Counted from the stretch's first letter, positions 21,138-30,441 are shown. The stretch is DNA of 64,000 nucleotides from Hymenobacter aerophilus DSM 13606 (GCF_000382225.1 NZ_KB907806.1:67394-131393), one strand, 5' to 3'. A program made the numbers and translations. Notes: generated by a model not told the origin, from the letters alone.

Positions 21138-23507
21138 TTAGTTCGTGCTGCCGCCCGCCGAGGAGGCCGGCGTGTTCAGCGGCTTCTGCTCCTTCTGCTG
21201 CAGCGCCGACTGCTGCTGCATGGGGTTGGGCTGGGCGCGCTGTTGGTACTCGAACAGTTCGAAGCGCGAGGGCGCCGCCTGCTGGGGCCAGGCATTGTTG
21301 CCCAGGTCGGTATCGGCGGTTTGCTGGTAGGGGTCGAGCACAAAGCTCACCACCGGCTTTTCGGTCACGAACACCTTGCTGACCTCGGCGTTGTTCTTGC
21401 GCCAGATTTCGGCCGGAATGTTCTGAATTTCCTTCTGGCCATCTGCGTAGGTAAGCTGCATGATGACGGGCATCGTCAGGCCGCCCAGGTTTTTCAGGCT
21501 CACTTCGTAGAAGTTGAGCGTGCCGTTCAGACGCTGCTGCTGCTCGGGGCTCAGCGTTTTCAATGCCTGCTGGTAGCGCTGTTGGTCGGCGGGGGTAGTG
21601 GCCAGCGGGTCGTACTGGTTGTAGAAATCCTTGAGCTCGGGCTTCTGCTCGACCAGCGGCTGCGGAATGGCCGTGAGGTTGCGCTGCTGCGAAATGGTTT
21701 TGGGCGCCTTGCCGGCCAGCTCGCGCTGGCGGGCCTTCTCGATGGCTGGGTTCTGCGAGTTGATGCTGTACTCCTTCACGCCGGCAATGGCCAGGTCGGT
21801 GTGGTCGGTGGTGTAGAACCAGCCGCGCCAGAACCAGTCCAGGTCCACGGCCGAGGCGTCTTCCATGGTGCGGAAGAAGTCGGCGGGCGTGGGGTGCTTG
21901 TAGGCCCAGCGGCGGGCATACTCCTTGAAGGCGTAGTCGAACAGCTCGCGGCCCATGATGGTCTCGCGCAGGATGTTGAGGCCGATGGCGGGCTTGCCGT
22001 AGGCGTTGTTGCCGAACTGCAGCACCGACTCCGAGTTGGTCATAATCGGGGTTTGCAGGCTCTTGTCGGTGCGCATGTAGGGCACAATCTGGGCCGGGTC
22101 GCCGCGGCGCGAGGGGTAGTCGCGCTCCCACTCCTGCTCGGCCAGGTACTGCACAAACGAGTTCAGGCCCTCATCCATCCACGTCCACTGCCGCTCGTCG
22201 GAGTTCACAATCATCGGGAAGAAGTTGTGGCCCACCTCGTGGATAATTACCGAAATCATCCCGTATTTGCGGTCGGCCGAGTAGGTGCCGTCCTTCTCGG
22301 GGCGGCCACCGTTGAAACTCAGCATCGGGTACTCCATGCCGCCTACCGGGCCGTGCACCGAAATGGCCACCGGGTACTCGTAGGGAATGGTGTACTTCGA
22401 GTACACCTTGATGGTGTGGGCAATTACCTCGGTCGAGTACTTACCCCAGAGCGGGTTGCCCTCCTTGGGGTAGTAGCTCATGCACAGCACGTTTTTGCCG
22501 CCCTGCTTGATGCCCATAGCATCCCAGATAAACTTGCGCGACGAAGCCCAGGCAAAGTCCCGCACGTCCTTGGCGGCGTAGGTCCAGGTTTTGGTGCCTT
22601 TGGCGCGACTCTGCTCGGCCCGCTCGGCCTCCTGCGGCGACACAATCAGCACCGGACTCTTGGCCCCCTGGGCCTGCTGGAGGCGCTGGCGCTGGGCGCT
22701 GGTGAGCACCTCGTTGGGGTTTTGGAGCACGCCGGTAGCGCCTACCACGTGGTCGGCGGGGGCCGTGATGCTCACCCGGTAGTCGCCGAAGGGCAGGGCA
22801 AACTCGCCGTTGCCCAGAAACTGCTTGTGCTGCCAGCCCTGGTTGTCGGAGTACACCGCCATGCGGGGGTAGAACTGCGCAATTTCGTAGAGGTAGTTCT
22901 TGTCTTCGGGGAAGAACTCGTAGCCGCTGCGCTGGTTGATTTTGAGCTGGTCGTTGATATTATAGCTCCACTTGATGCTGAAGGTAACGGCCTGCTTGGG
23001 CCGTAGCGGAGTGGGCAAATCCACCCGCATCATGGTGTGGTTGATGACGTAGGGCAGAGCCTTGCCGCCCTTGAGCTTCACCTCGCCAATCTTAAAGCCC
23101 CCGTCGAATCCATCGCGCTGCATGTAATCCATCGCCTGGAAGGGCATGCGGGGCTGGATTTCGCCCACCTGGGTAGCGGCCGTGATGGAGTTCTTGTCGA
23201 GGATGTTCTGGTCGAGCTGCACCCACAGGTAGGTGAGCACGTCGGGCGAGAGGTTGGTGTAGGTGATGTCCTCGTCGCCGCTGATGGCCTGCTTCTCGTC
23301 GTCGAGCCGCACGCGGATGTTGTAGTCGGCGCGCTGCTGCCAGTAGTTGGTGCCGGGCGCCCCGGAGGCCGTGCGGTAGGAGTTGGGCGTGGGCAGCAGC
23401 GTTTCAAGCTGGGCGAATTTATCGGTGCCGGAGTTGGTGTTCTGCGCGGCCGAGGGCAGGGCCAGCAGCACCGCCAGCCCGGCGGCCAGCAGAGTAGGTT
23501 TGAGCAT
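21138..23507 (-). CDS. M1-family zinc metallopeptidase, exported
   Basis: 789 residues with a signal peptide (about 1-21, LLAAGLAVLLALPSAAQ). The zinc site is H423, H427 (HEVGH) and E446, 18 residues after the second His, matching the M1 gluzincin rule; the preceding GGMEYPML is the M1 GxMEN-like substrate motif in a divergent form. The C-terminus is Gln/Pro rich (about 745-789). It is probably a periplasmic or surface aminopeptidase-like enzyme; the altered GxMEN motif makes the precise specificity uncertain. Confidence 0.9.
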   Translation of the reverse strand: MLKPTLLAAGLAVLLALPSAAQNTNSGTDKFAQLETLLPTPNSYRTASGAPGTNYWQQRADYNIRVRLDDEKQAISGDEDITYTNLSPDVLTYLWVQLDQNILDKNSITAATQVGEIQPRMPFQAMDYMQRDGFDGGFKIGEVKLKGGKALPYVINHTMMRVDLPTPLRPKQAVTFSIKWSYNINDQLKINQRSGYEFFPEDKNYLYEIAQFYPRMAVYSDNQGWQHKQFLGNGEFALPFGDYRVSITAPADHVVGATGVLQNPNEVLTSAQRQRLQQAQGAKSPVLIVSPQEAERAEQSRAKGTKTWTYAAKDVRDFAWASSRKFIWDAMGIKQGGKNVLCMSYYPKEGNPLWGKYSTEVIAHTIKVYSKYTIPYEYPVAISVHGPVGGMEYPMLSFNGGRPEKDGTYSADRKYGMISVIIHEVGHNFFPMIVNSDERQWTWMDEGLNSFVQYLAEQEWERDYPSRRGDPAQIVPYMRTDKSLQTPIMTNSESVLQFGNNAYGKPAIGLNILRETIMGRELFDYAFKEYARRWAYKHPTPADFFRTMEDASAVDLDWFWRGWFYTTDHTDLAIAGVKEYSINSQNPAIEKARQRELAGKAPKTISQQRNLTAIPQPLVEQKPELKDFYNQYDPLATTPADQQRYQQALKTLSPEQQQRLNGTLNFYEVSLKNLGGLTMPVIMQLTYADGQKEIQNIPAEIWRKNNAEVSKVFVTEKPVVSFVLDPYQQTADTDLGNNAWPQQAAPSRFELFEYQQRAQPNPMQQQSALQQKEQKPLNTPASSAGGSTN

Positions 23508-23655
23508 AAAAGGCAGGTGGGGGTTTAGAGCTAGAAAGTTAGAAAGTTTTGAGGGAAAAGGGTGAAACAGCTACCGCATGGTTGCAGCAGGTTCTAAAAA
23601 AACAGGGTGTTATGCCGCACCTGCCGAAGCACCTCGCGTGCTGTTTCCTCACCAC

Positions 23656-24264
23656 TTACCCCACCAGCAGTACCAGCGCAATGCCCAGCGCCGCGCCGCT
23701 GCTCACCAGCAGCCAGTCGCGCCGGGCCACGCCCAGGCCCCGAATCAGGCCGAAGCCCAGCGCCAGAATCAGCCCCACAATCAGCAGCTGGCCCAGCTCG
23801 ACACCTACATTGAAGCTGAACAGCTCCAGCACCGGCCGGCTTTGGCGGCCCAGCAGCTCGCGCAGATAGCTCGAAAACCCCAGCCCATGAATCAGCCCGA
23901 AGCCCACGGCCAGCAGGTTGGGCAGCGCCAGCACCAGCGGCCCGCCGGTAGCGGCGCTACCCGTTTCGGGCCGGCGCAGGGCAGCGCGGCCGGCCCCAAT
24001 CAGGTTCAGCAGGCTGGTAAGAATGATGGTAACTGGAATAAGCGTTTCAATCAGCTGGGGCGAGTAGTTCACCAAGTCCAGCGTGGCCAGCGCCAGCGTG
24101 AGCGAATGGCCTACCGTGAAGCTGGTCACGAGCAACACCACCCGCCGCCAGTCGCTGAGCACGTAGGGGGCGCACAACGCCAGCAGAAACACGAGGTGGT
24201 CGTAGGCCTGCAGGTTGAAGATGTGGAAAAAGCCGAGCTGGAGGAAGGTAGTGAAAACGGACAT
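23656..24264 (-). CDS. HupE/UreJ-family membrane protein
   Basis: 202 residues from the ATG at 24264 (ten residues shorter than the longest frame). Six or more hydrophobic helices with the family's conserved residues: LQAYDHLVFLLAL, SFTVGHSLTLALA, GLIHGLGFSSYLRELL, and FNVGVELGQLLIV. HupE/UreJ proteins are implicated in nickel or cobalt uptake but this Bacteroidota version is rarely linked to hydrogenase or urease genes, and none is here. Substrate unknown. Confidence 0.85.
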   Translation of the reverse strand: MSVFTTFLQLGFFHIFNLQAYDHLVFLLALCAPYVLSDWRRVVLLVTSFTVGHSLTLALATLDLVNYSPQLIETLIPVTIILTSLLNLIGAGRAALRRPETGSAATGGPLVLALPNLLAVGFGLIHGLGFSSYLRELLGRQSRPVLELFSFNVGVELGQLLIVGLILALGFGLIRGLGVARRDWLLVSSGAALGIALVLLVG

Positions 24265-24440
24265 GTGGGCGCGGGGAAGGCAGTGAACGGGCAAATATCC
24301 GGATTAGGGAGCTACCTGGCCTTACTACCAGCTTGGCCATTGGCGAGCCTGCGGCCTCAGCTACATCCAAAATATATCGAGAAGCCATTGCTAATTCGCC
24401 GGCAAAGCAGGAAGTTGCGCTGTTTTTTGGCTGATTATTT

Positions 24441-24938
24441 ATGTCGCTTTTACGCTTGTGCCGGGTGCTTCCGGTTTGTCTGGTTGCGCTGAGTCAACCA
24501 CTACCCGCCGCGGCCCAGCAGGCCGTGGCGCCAACGCCCGCCACCTTCACCCGCACCGACACGCTCGATGCCGTTACGGCCCTGTTTATCACGAAGCGTA
24601 ACGCTGCCTACTGGCCCCTGGCGCTGGCCCTGCCCGGTTTGCGCCTGATGGCCAGCGGCCAGCGCAAGTACGATGTATACAGCGGCCAGTGGGTAGACAC
24701 GCCGGCTTCGGGCGGGGCCGTAGCGGCCGGCCTCGGGCTGGCCGGCGCGGGCCTGGGGTTTATGCTGGCTCGCAACTCTACTTACAGCATGGCCAAGCTC
24801 AACGAGTTCCAGCGCACCTATGCCGCCGGGGCGCCCTTGTCGCCGGTTTATGCGGCGCTACTCCGGCCCAGGCACTTCGCCAAGGCCGACCAGTGGCGCG
24901 AAAAGACCGCCCGCAAACAGGCCCGAAGGAAAAAGTAA
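24441..24938 (+). CDS. Small exported protein, first of a tandem paralogous pair
   Basis: 165 residues with a signal peptide (about 1-26, ending PAAAQ), then a DAVTALFITKRNAAYW stretch, a Gly/Ala-rich hydrophobic segment (AGLGLAGAGLGFMLA, about 95-112) and a basic end (FQRTYAAGAPLSPVYAALLRPRHFAK then KQARRKK). It shares this layout and the motif (R)xYxAGxPLxxxxxxLxxxHFAK with the next gene, so the two are probably paralogues. Not recognised; likely an inner-membrane or periplasmic protein of unknown role. Confidence 0.6.
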   Translation: MSLLRLCRVLPVCLVALSQPLPAAAQQAVAPTPATFTRTDTLDAVTALFITKRNAAYWPLALALPGLRLMASGQRKYDVYSGQWVDTPASGGAVAAGLGLAGAGLGFMLARNSTYSMAKLNEFQRTYAAGAPLSPVYAALLRPRHFAKADQWREKTARKQARRKK

Positions 24939-25008
24939 AGAAGTCAGTAGGGTGGTAACTGCGCTTTAGGGTGTAGCCAAAACAGCTTTTCATCTCCCCA
25001 TAAACCAT

Positions 25009-25389
25009 ATGCGTAAAATTCTATTCTCAGCTGCGCTGCTGCTGAGCACCATGGCTGCTCATGCCCAGGTACCGGCCACCGACAGCACCCAGGCCGTTCA
25101 AAATCTGTTCGCGCAACGCCGCACGGGCGGGGCAATATTCACCGCCATCGGGGTTGGCGCCACGGGCGCTATTGTGCGGGGCGCCAGCAGCGGCGATTCG
25201 GGTGGCAATGCCGGCGGGGCCATTGTTAGTGCGCTGGCGCTGGGAGGGGTACCGTTTGGTATTGGCATCGGCAAGCTGGTACGGTTCAGCAAAACGCGCG
25301 AAGCGGAAATAGTGGCCGCGTACAGCGCCGGAAAACCCATTCCCCGCGACATTCGCCGCCGTTTGAAAAGCAGCCACTTCGCTAAATAA
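25009..25389 (+). CDS. Small exported protein, second of a tandem paralogous pair
   Basis: 126 residues: signal peptide (1-20, ALLLSTMAAHAQ), AVQNLFAQRRTGGAIF, a Gly/Ala-rich hydrophobic stretch (AIGVGATGAIVRGASS to ALGGVPFGIGIGKL) and a basic end (VAAYSAGKPIPRDIRRRLKSSHFAK). It matches the upstream gene in order of elements and in the closing HFAK. Probably the same operon (70-base gap). Not recognised. Confidence 0.6.
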   Translation: MRKILFSAALLLSTMAAHAQVPATDSTQAVQNLFAQRRTGGAIFTAIGVGATGAIVRGASSGDSGGNAGGAIVSALALGGVPFGIGIGKLVRFSKTREAEIVAAYSAGKPIPRDIRRRLKSSHFAK

Positions 25390-25423
25390 GCAACAGCGGT
25401 ACCGACAACAGAACCAACCAAAA

Positions 25424-25452
25424 AGCCCCGCCGGCACAACACCGGCGGGGCT
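25424..25452. terminator. Bidirectional terminator hairpin
   Basis: AGCCCCGCCGG at 25424-25434 pairs with CCGGCGGGGCT at 25442-25452 with a 7-base loop, between convergent genes and with an A-run before and TT after. Confidence 0.85.
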
Positions 25453-25476
25453 CCCTGTTTTCAACTCAACTTACAA

Positions 25477-28098
25477 CTACTCCACGGCCGGCAGCTCCAC
25501 GTTCACGAAGCGGATGCCGCCGTCTTCGAGCACGGCTTCCACCACGGCGTCCTTGCTGACGTGGCCGCTGAGGATTTCCTTACTCAGCTCGTTGAGCACC
25601 TGCCGTTGCAGCACGCGCTTGAGCGGGCGGGCGCCGAACTGCGGGTCGAACCCGGCTTCGCCCAGGTAGTCAAGTACCTCGTCGGTGGCCTCCAGGCGAA
25701 TGCCGGCTTCGTCGAGGCGCTGCTGAATCTGCTTGAACTGGATGTTCACGATTTGGCGAATCTCCTTCCGGCTCAGGGGCTGGAACATGACGATTTCGTC
25801 GATGCGGTTGAGGAACTCGGGGCGCATGTGCTCCCGTAGGCGCTCCACCACCGCGTCGCGGGTGCGGTCGATGATGGCCTCCACTTCCTCGGGGTCCTGC
25901 TCGTCCAGGTTCTTGAAGTTGCGCTGGATGATGTCGGCCCCGGTGTTGGAGGTCATGATGATGATGGTATTCTTGAAGTTGGCCACCCGGCCCTTGTTGT
26001 CGGTGAGGCGGCCGTCGTCGAGCACCTGCAGCAGGATGTTGAACACGTCGGGGTGGGCCTTCTCGATTTCGTCGAGCAGAATCACCGAGTAAGGCTTGCG
26101 GCGCACGGCCTCCGTGAGCTGGCCGCCCTCGTCGTAGCCCACGTAGCCGGGAGGCGCCCCAATGAGGCGCGAGACGGCGTGGCGCTCCTGGTACTCGCTC
26201 ATGTCGATGCGCACCAGTGCGTTGTCGTCGTTGAACAGGTACTCGGCCAGGGCCTTGGCCAGCTCGGTTTTGCCCACGCCGGTCGTGCCCAGAAAAATAA
26301 ACGAGCCGATGGGCCGCCGGGGGTCCTGGAGGCCGGCGCGGGAGCGGCGCACGGCATCCGAAATGGCCGCAATGGCCTCCGTCTGGCCGGCTACGCGCTT
26401 GCCCAGCTCGCCCTCCAGATTCAGCAGCTTTTCCCGGTCCGACTGCAGCATCTTGCTTACCGGAATGCCGGTCCACTTGGCCACCACCTCGGCAATATCC
26501 TCGCTGGTCACCACTTCCTGGAGCATGGCCCCGCCGTCCTTGTTGGCGGCGGCCTCGTCCTGCAGGGTTTTCAGGCGGGCTTCCGCCTCCTGAATTTTGC
26601 CGTAGCGCAGCTCGGCCACGCGGCCGTAGTCGCCCTGGCGCTCGGCCTGGTCGGCTTCCAGCTTGAAGCGCTCGATGTTCTCCTTCTCGGTCTGGATGTT
26701 GGTCAGCACCGATTTCTCCGACTCCCAGCGGGCCTTCAGCGAGTCGCGCTGCTCGCTCAGGTCGGCCAGCTCCTTGTTGAGCACCGCTTCGCGGTCGTGG
26801 TTTTCTTCGCGCCGGATGGCCTCGCGCTCAATTTCGAGCTGCATCATGCGGCGCTGCACCTCGTCGAGCTCCACCGGCATCGAGTTCAGCTCGATACGTA
26901 GCTTGGCCGCCGCCTCGTCCATCAAATCAATGGCCTTGTCGGGCAGGAAACGGTCGGTGATGTAGCGGTTGCTCAGCTCCACGGCCGCAATTACGGCGTC
27001 GTCGGTGATGCGTACGCCGTGGTGCAGCTCGTACTTTTCCTTGATGCCGCGCATGATGCTGATGGCGTCGGGCACGCTCGGCTCATCCACCATCACGGCC
27101 TGGAAGCGGCGCTCCAGAGCCTTGTCCTTCTCGATGTACTTCTGGTACTCCTTGAGCGTGGTGGCCCCGATGGCGTGCAGCTCGCCCCGCGCCAGGGCGG
27201 GCTTCAGCAGGTTGGCCGCGTCCATCGCCGACTCGCCGCCCGCACCGGCCCCAATCAGGGTATGAATCTCGTCGATGAACAGGATAATCTGCCCTTCGGC
27301 ATCGGTTACCTCCTTGATAACGGCCTTGAGGCGCTCCTCAAACTCGCCCTTGTATTTGGCGCCGGCAATCAGCAAACCCAAATCGAGCGACATCACGAGC
27401 TTATCGGCCAGGTTTTCGGGCACGTCGCCGGCCACGATGCGCTGGGCCAGGCCCTCCACGATGGCCGTTTTGCCCACGCCGGGCTCCCCCAGCAGCACGG
27501 GGTTGTTCTTGGTGCGCCGGCTCAAGATCTGGAGCACCCGCCGGATTTCCTCGTCGCGGCCAATCACGGGGTCCATGTTGCCGGTGCGCACCCGCTCGTT
27601 GAGGTTGATGGCGTAGCGGTTGAGGCTCTGGTACTGGTCTTCGGCCGACTGGCTGGTCACCTTGCGGCCCCCGCGCAGCTCCTGGATGGCGGCTTTCAAA
27701 TCCTTCTCGTTGAAGCCGGCGTCCTTCATCAGCGTGGCAGTGCTGTCGCGGCCGCCGAGCAGCCCCAGCAGCAAGTGCTCCACCGACACGTACTCGTCGC
27801 CGAACTCCTTGAGGTATCCGGTGGCCCGCTGCAAGGCCGCGTTGGCGTCGTTCGACAGGTAGGGCGAGCCGCCGCTCACGCGCGGGTAGGCGGCCACGAT
27901 GTCATCGAGCCGGGGCGTGAGGACATTGAGGTTCACGCCCAGCTTCTTGGCCAGAAACGACAGCACGTTCTCGTCGCTCTGGAACAGGCCCTTGAGCAGG
28001 TGGCCGGTTTCAATAGCCTGCTGCTGGTTGCCGCCGGCTATTTCGGTGGCCTTCTGCACGGCCTCCTGGGCCTTAATGGTATAGTTATTAAAGTTCAT
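25477..28098 (-). CDS. clpB: ATP-dependent disaggregase ClpB
   Basis: 873 residues, normal length. The N-terminal double Clp repeat (about 1-145), first AAA+ domain (Walker [10 protein letters not shown] near 205-213, Walker [11 protein letters not shown]), a coiled middle domain (about 405-530, including [16 protein letters not shown]) and second AAA+ domain (Walker [10 protein letters not shown] near 608, [14 protein letters not shown]) are all intact. ClpB works with DnaK to dissolve aggregates after heat stress. The coding start is 2 bases from a long hairpin (28101-28155) in the likely leader, a candidate for temperature control of translation. Confidence 0.97.
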   Translation of the reverse strand: MNFNNYTIKAQEAVQKATEIAGGNQQQAIETGHLLKGLFQSDENVLSFLAKKLGVNLNVLTPRLDDIVAAYPRVSGGSPYLSNDANAALQRATGYLKEFGDEYVSVEHLLLGLLGGRDSTATLMKDAGFNEKDLKAAIQELRGGRKVTSQSAEDQYQSLNRYAINLNERVRTGNMDPVIGRDEEIRRVLQILSRRTKNNPVLLGEPGVGKTAIVEGLAQRIVAGDVPENLADKLVMSLDLGLLIAGAKYKGEFEERLKAVIKEVTDAEGQIILFIDEIHTLIGAGAGGESAMDAANLLKPALARGELHAIGATTLKEYQKYIEKDKALERRFQAVMVDEPSVPDAISIMRGIKEKYELHHGVRITDDAVIAAVELSNRYITDRFLPDKAIDLMDEAAAKLRIELNSMPVELDEVQRRMMQLEIEREAIRREENHDREAVLNKELADLSEQRDSLKARWESEKSVLTNIQTEKENIERFKLEADQAERQGDYGRVAELRYGKIQEAEARLKTLQDEAAANKDGGAMLQEVVTSEDIAEVVAKWTGIPVSKMLQSDREKLLNLEGELGKRVAGQTEAIAAISDAVRRSRAGLQDPRRPIGSFIFLGTTGVGKTELAKALAEYLFNDDNALVRIDMSEYQERHAVSRLIGAPPGYVGYDEGGQLTEAVRRKPYSVILLDEIEKAHPDVFNILLQVLDDGRLTDNKGRVANFKNTIIIMTSNTGADIIQRNFKNLDEQDPEEVEAIIDRTRDAVVERLREHMRPEFLNRIDEIVMFQPLSRKEIRQIVNIQFKQIQQRLDEAGIRLEATDEVLDYLGEAGFDPQFGARPLKRVLQRQVLNELSKEILSGHVSKDAVVEAVLEDGGIRFVNVELPAVE

Positions 28099-28100
28099 GG

Positions 28101-28155
28101 CTAGTCGTCGTTAGGTGAGAACTTCAGGGTATGAGAAGTTCTACGACGAGGCTAG
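28101..28155 (-). promoter_or_regulatory. Long leader hairpin immediately before clpB, possible RNA thermometer
   Basis: In the message: CTAG, CC bulge, TCGTCGT, AGAACTTC, 9-base loop, GAAGTTCT, 6-base bulge, ACGACGA, CTAG, then CC and AUG. About 19 base pairs, all perfect within blocks. It is unlike the window's repeat families. No CIRCE element is present. Placement just before the start codon of a heat-shock gene suggests, but does not prove, thermosensing. Confidence 0.55.
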
Positions 28156-28203
28156 CAAACAGGGTGCGAGAGGGCTTTTGCTGACGTTTTGGCGGGAAAA
28201 AAG

Positions 28204-28233
28204 TTGATTTGGACCAATAAAATCGCAACTTTG
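28204..28233 (+). promoter_or_regulatory. Promoter of the AT-rich membrane protein gene
   Basis: TTG at 28204-28206, exactly 19 bases, then CAACTTTG at 28226-28233 (one mismatch to TAnnTTTG). Transcription should begin near 28240. A tiny open frame (ATG 28254, seven codons) ends in a TGA overlapping the ATG at 28274. Confidence 0.65.
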
Positions 28234-28273
28234 TCAGATATTCCATCCTTCTTATGAGTAGCAACAAACTTCA

Positions 28274-29344
28274 ATGAATATATTCGTCCAAATATTTTTA
28301 CAACGTAGAGGCATCAGAATACTTATAATTCTTATGCTCATCCTAAGCTCAGTAGGAGTGTTTCTGTTTTGTAACATAAATAAGCCATTTGTTGAGGATA
28401 TTGACGAGCTCCATAAACAGTTAATAACTATAAGCGGAATTTTTACCGCGCTGATGCTCACTATATTAATGCCCTTTTTTATCGAAAGGGCAAATGAAAG
28501 GCAATTAATTATTAACGAGTACAATAAAGATTGTAAGCGAGTCGCTGCATTCCGCGCTTTCGTTTATCATATCCGAGATTTTGATATGTTCGAGAGTTCT
28601 TCATCGTTGCAGTTTACCTACTTAAAAGGCCGAAGCTTTCAAGAGTACAAGGAATCTTCGGAATTTTTTTCAGAATTGTACTCCCTATCCAATGAAGGAA
28701 AGGTCAAAGGAGAAAATATAGGCAGAATGGAGCTATATGGCGCCATTAGAGATTTTGCTTATGACTTCCCCAGTGGAATAAGCTTTTTTTCTAAATACTC
28801 AGAATATACCTATTCGTATGAGAAGCTGCAATATATTCATTATTGCTGCAATATGATTTGGTATTCTCTTGATAGGCACAACTACTTAAGGCAAGCGTTG
28901 AATCGGAGCTATAGCTTTCACTCCACTTATTGGATTGGAGTTATGGAAAAGCTAATACCGTTTTTTTCTATAGAAAAAACGAAATTGCCATTAAAAGACC
29001 CAGCCAACTTTGTGATGTCTCAAGCTGGGGAGTATGAGCAAATAATATCAAACATGCTTAATAAAATGCATAAAATATTATTTGAACTTTCACCTCAAAA
29101 TTATTCGTCAATTTCTTTAGACACAATATTTATACTACTGTTTGGGTTGATTATGCCATTGTATACTTTGCTGTTTAAAATTCCCTTATTTCATAATCAA
29201 GTTACTGGTCTGATTTGCTTTACAATTACTATAACATTCATTATCAACTTTTTAATAGATGTTTATAAGATATTCAACAAAGATAATTTCAAGGAGAAAT
29301 ACGAAAATGAAACTCGTCCACTTTTCGACCGAAGACGCTATTAG
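28274..29344 (+). CDS. AT-rich membrane protein of unknown function
   Basis: 356 residues, visibly AT-rich (many AAA, ATA, TTT and TAT codons) against GC-rich neighbours, so probably acquired from another organism. Two hydrophobic helices at the N-terminus (about 13-32 and 45-68), a 210-residue soluble part with Tyr- and Ser-rich sequence (YIHYCCNMIWYSLDRHNY), then two more helices (about 280-298 and 305-325) and a charged end. No known motif was found. The layout resembles membrane-anchored stress or defence effectors only in a general way. It lies between clpB and a VapBC-like pair. Confidence 0.7.
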   Translation: MNIFVQIFLQRRGIRILIILMLILSSVGVFLFCNINKPFVEDIDELHKQLITISGIFTALMLTILMPFFIERANERQLIINEYNKDCKRVAAFRAFVYHIRDFDMFESSSSLQFTYLKGRSFQEYKESSEFFSELYSLSNEGKVKGENIGRMELYGAIRDFAYDFPSGISFFSKYSEYTYSYEKLQYIHYCCNMIWYSLDRHNYLRQALNRSYSFHSTYWIGVMEKLIPFFSIEKTKLPLKDPANFVMSQAGEYEQIISNMLNKMHKILFELSPQNYSSISLDTIFILLFGLIMPLYTLLFKIPLFHNQVTGLICFTITITFIINFLIDVYKIFNKDNFKEKYENETRPLFDRRRY

Positions 29345-29643
29345 AACACGTCAGCCTTGCATAGCTTTAAGGGAATTTCTATAATGCGCGCCTAAAGAGT
29401 CGTGTCATTTTTTTGACAAGCGGTAGCTATAAATGACAGCAGGAATTTAGTCCAGAAGAAGTTCCTGTTTCACTAAGTAGCTTCAGCGCGGGCCGAGGGT
29501 TGCGCCTAGCCCTGCCCACTTCTACAGGTAGTTGGCCTCGGTGAGGATGCGGGACTGGCCGTGGATGACGTTAATGATGCATTCTCATAAGCTTAACAGA
29601 AGCTCCAGTTTCCTCAGCGGCGGGGCACCGGGTGGGGAAGCGG
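29345..29643. other. Gene-poor stretch between the AT-rich gene and vapC-like gene
   Basis: No complete gene was found. Base composition changes from AT-rich (to about 29480) to GC-rich. On the minus strand, bases about 29580-29524 encode an 18-residue run INVIHGQSRILTEANYL followed by a TAG stop but preceded closely by a TGA, which looks like the tail of a decayed gene. No clear hairpin terminator. Confidence 0.4.
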
Positions 29644-30063
29644 TTACGGAGTATCAATCCAGTTTTCCAGCGGCAGATTGGCGAGGCCGGCGAAGTGGCG
29701 GGTATTGCGCGTGACGAGCGTGAAACCGTGGGCTACCGCCGTGCTGCCGATGAGAATATCAAAATCATCAATTGGCCGGCCGCTTCGTCGCAACGCCGCT
29801 TTGTGGTCGGCAAAGATTTCCAGGGCGGGTCCAATGGGTAGTACTTGCTCCGCAAACAACTCCCGAAACTCCGCCACTTGCTGCTGCTGGCGCGCCTGCC
29901 ACACCAGGGCGCTGTTGGCCGCCCAGAACAGCAGCTCCGCGATGGTAATTTCAGACACAAAACATTGCGTCAAACCAATTGCGGCAAACCGCTCATTGAG
30001 TCGGTATTCTCCCCGTAGAAAGTGGATGCAAATATTGGTGTCGAGCAAATAACCGGCGCTCAT
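29644..30063 (-). CDS. vapC: VapC-type PIN-domain ribonuclease toxin
   Basis: 139 residues, a single PIN domain: LLDTNICIHFLRG (D8), ITIAELLFWAA (E43), PIDDFDILIGSTAVAHG (D102) and LVTRNTRHFAGL (N120). These acidic residues form the metal-dependent RNase site of VapC toxins, which typically cut tRNA or rRNA. The start overlaps the stop of the upstream small gene by 4 bases (ATGA), as in toxin-antitoxin operons. All active-site residues are intact, so the toxin is probably functional. Confidence 0.88.
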   Translation of the reverse strand: MSAGYLLDTNICIHFLRGEYRLNERFAAIGLTQCFVSEITIAELLFWAANSALVWQARQQQQVAEFRELFAEQVLPIGPALEIFADHKAALRRSGRPIDDFDILIGSTAVAHGFTLVTRNTRHFAGLANLPLENWIDTP

Positions 30064-30299
30064 AGCTCGATGTCGGGGCGGTTGCTCTGGCGGGATTCTC
30101 GTAGCATCTTATTGAGTTCCTCCCCTGTTTCCTCCGATTTCCACGCGCCAAACAGAGCCATAAACCGACGCTCTCGTTCCTCCAACGACAGCTTTGCTGC
30201 TGGTGAGGCAGTAGCTTTTACGCCCAGCCGCTGCGCCAGACTTAGCAGTAAGTGTAAGTCGGAATCGTTGGTAGGCTCTAGAACGAGAGTAGTCGTCAT
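30060..30299 (-). CDS. Antitoxin partner of the VapC-like toxin
   Basis: 79 residues from the ATG at 30299. The N-terminal half (TTTLVLEPTNDSDLHLLLSLAQRLG) looks like a small DNA-binding or dimerisation unit; the C-terminal part (LSLEERERRFMALFGAWKSEETGEELNKMLRESR) is charged and amphipathic, as in antitoxins that wrap a PIN toxin. The overlap with the toxin gene supports the role. It is not a classic AbrB- or Phd-like sequence by eye, so the antitoxin family is not assigned. Confidence 0.75.
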   Translation of the reverse strand: MTTTLVLEPTNDSDLHLLLSLAQRLGVKATASPAAKLSLEERERRFMALFGAWKSEETGEELNKMLRESRQSNRPDIEL

Positions 30300-30441
30300 A
30301 ATTGACAAATGCTAAATTGCGAAGTAATACAGTGCTGCCTCTACAACTCAAGTTACGCATAAGTGCCCGTTTCGCCAGTCGGCGGAGGCAGCGGGCGGGG
30401 CGGCGGCCTGACCGGGCTATGGCGGCTGGTTTGCCGAGCGG

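Noticed and set aside
21243..23006. 587-codon frame opposite the M1 peptidase gene
   Set aside because: Antisense shadow of a gene with clear zinc motif; low-complexity Gly/Val/His sequence.
24441..25389. Pair as a toxin and immunity protein
   Set aside because: The two proteins look like diverged copies of one exported family rather than two different roles; no toxin motif.
28101..28155. CIRCE/HrcA operator at clpB
   Set aside because: The stem does not contain TTAGCACTC or its complement at the right spacing.
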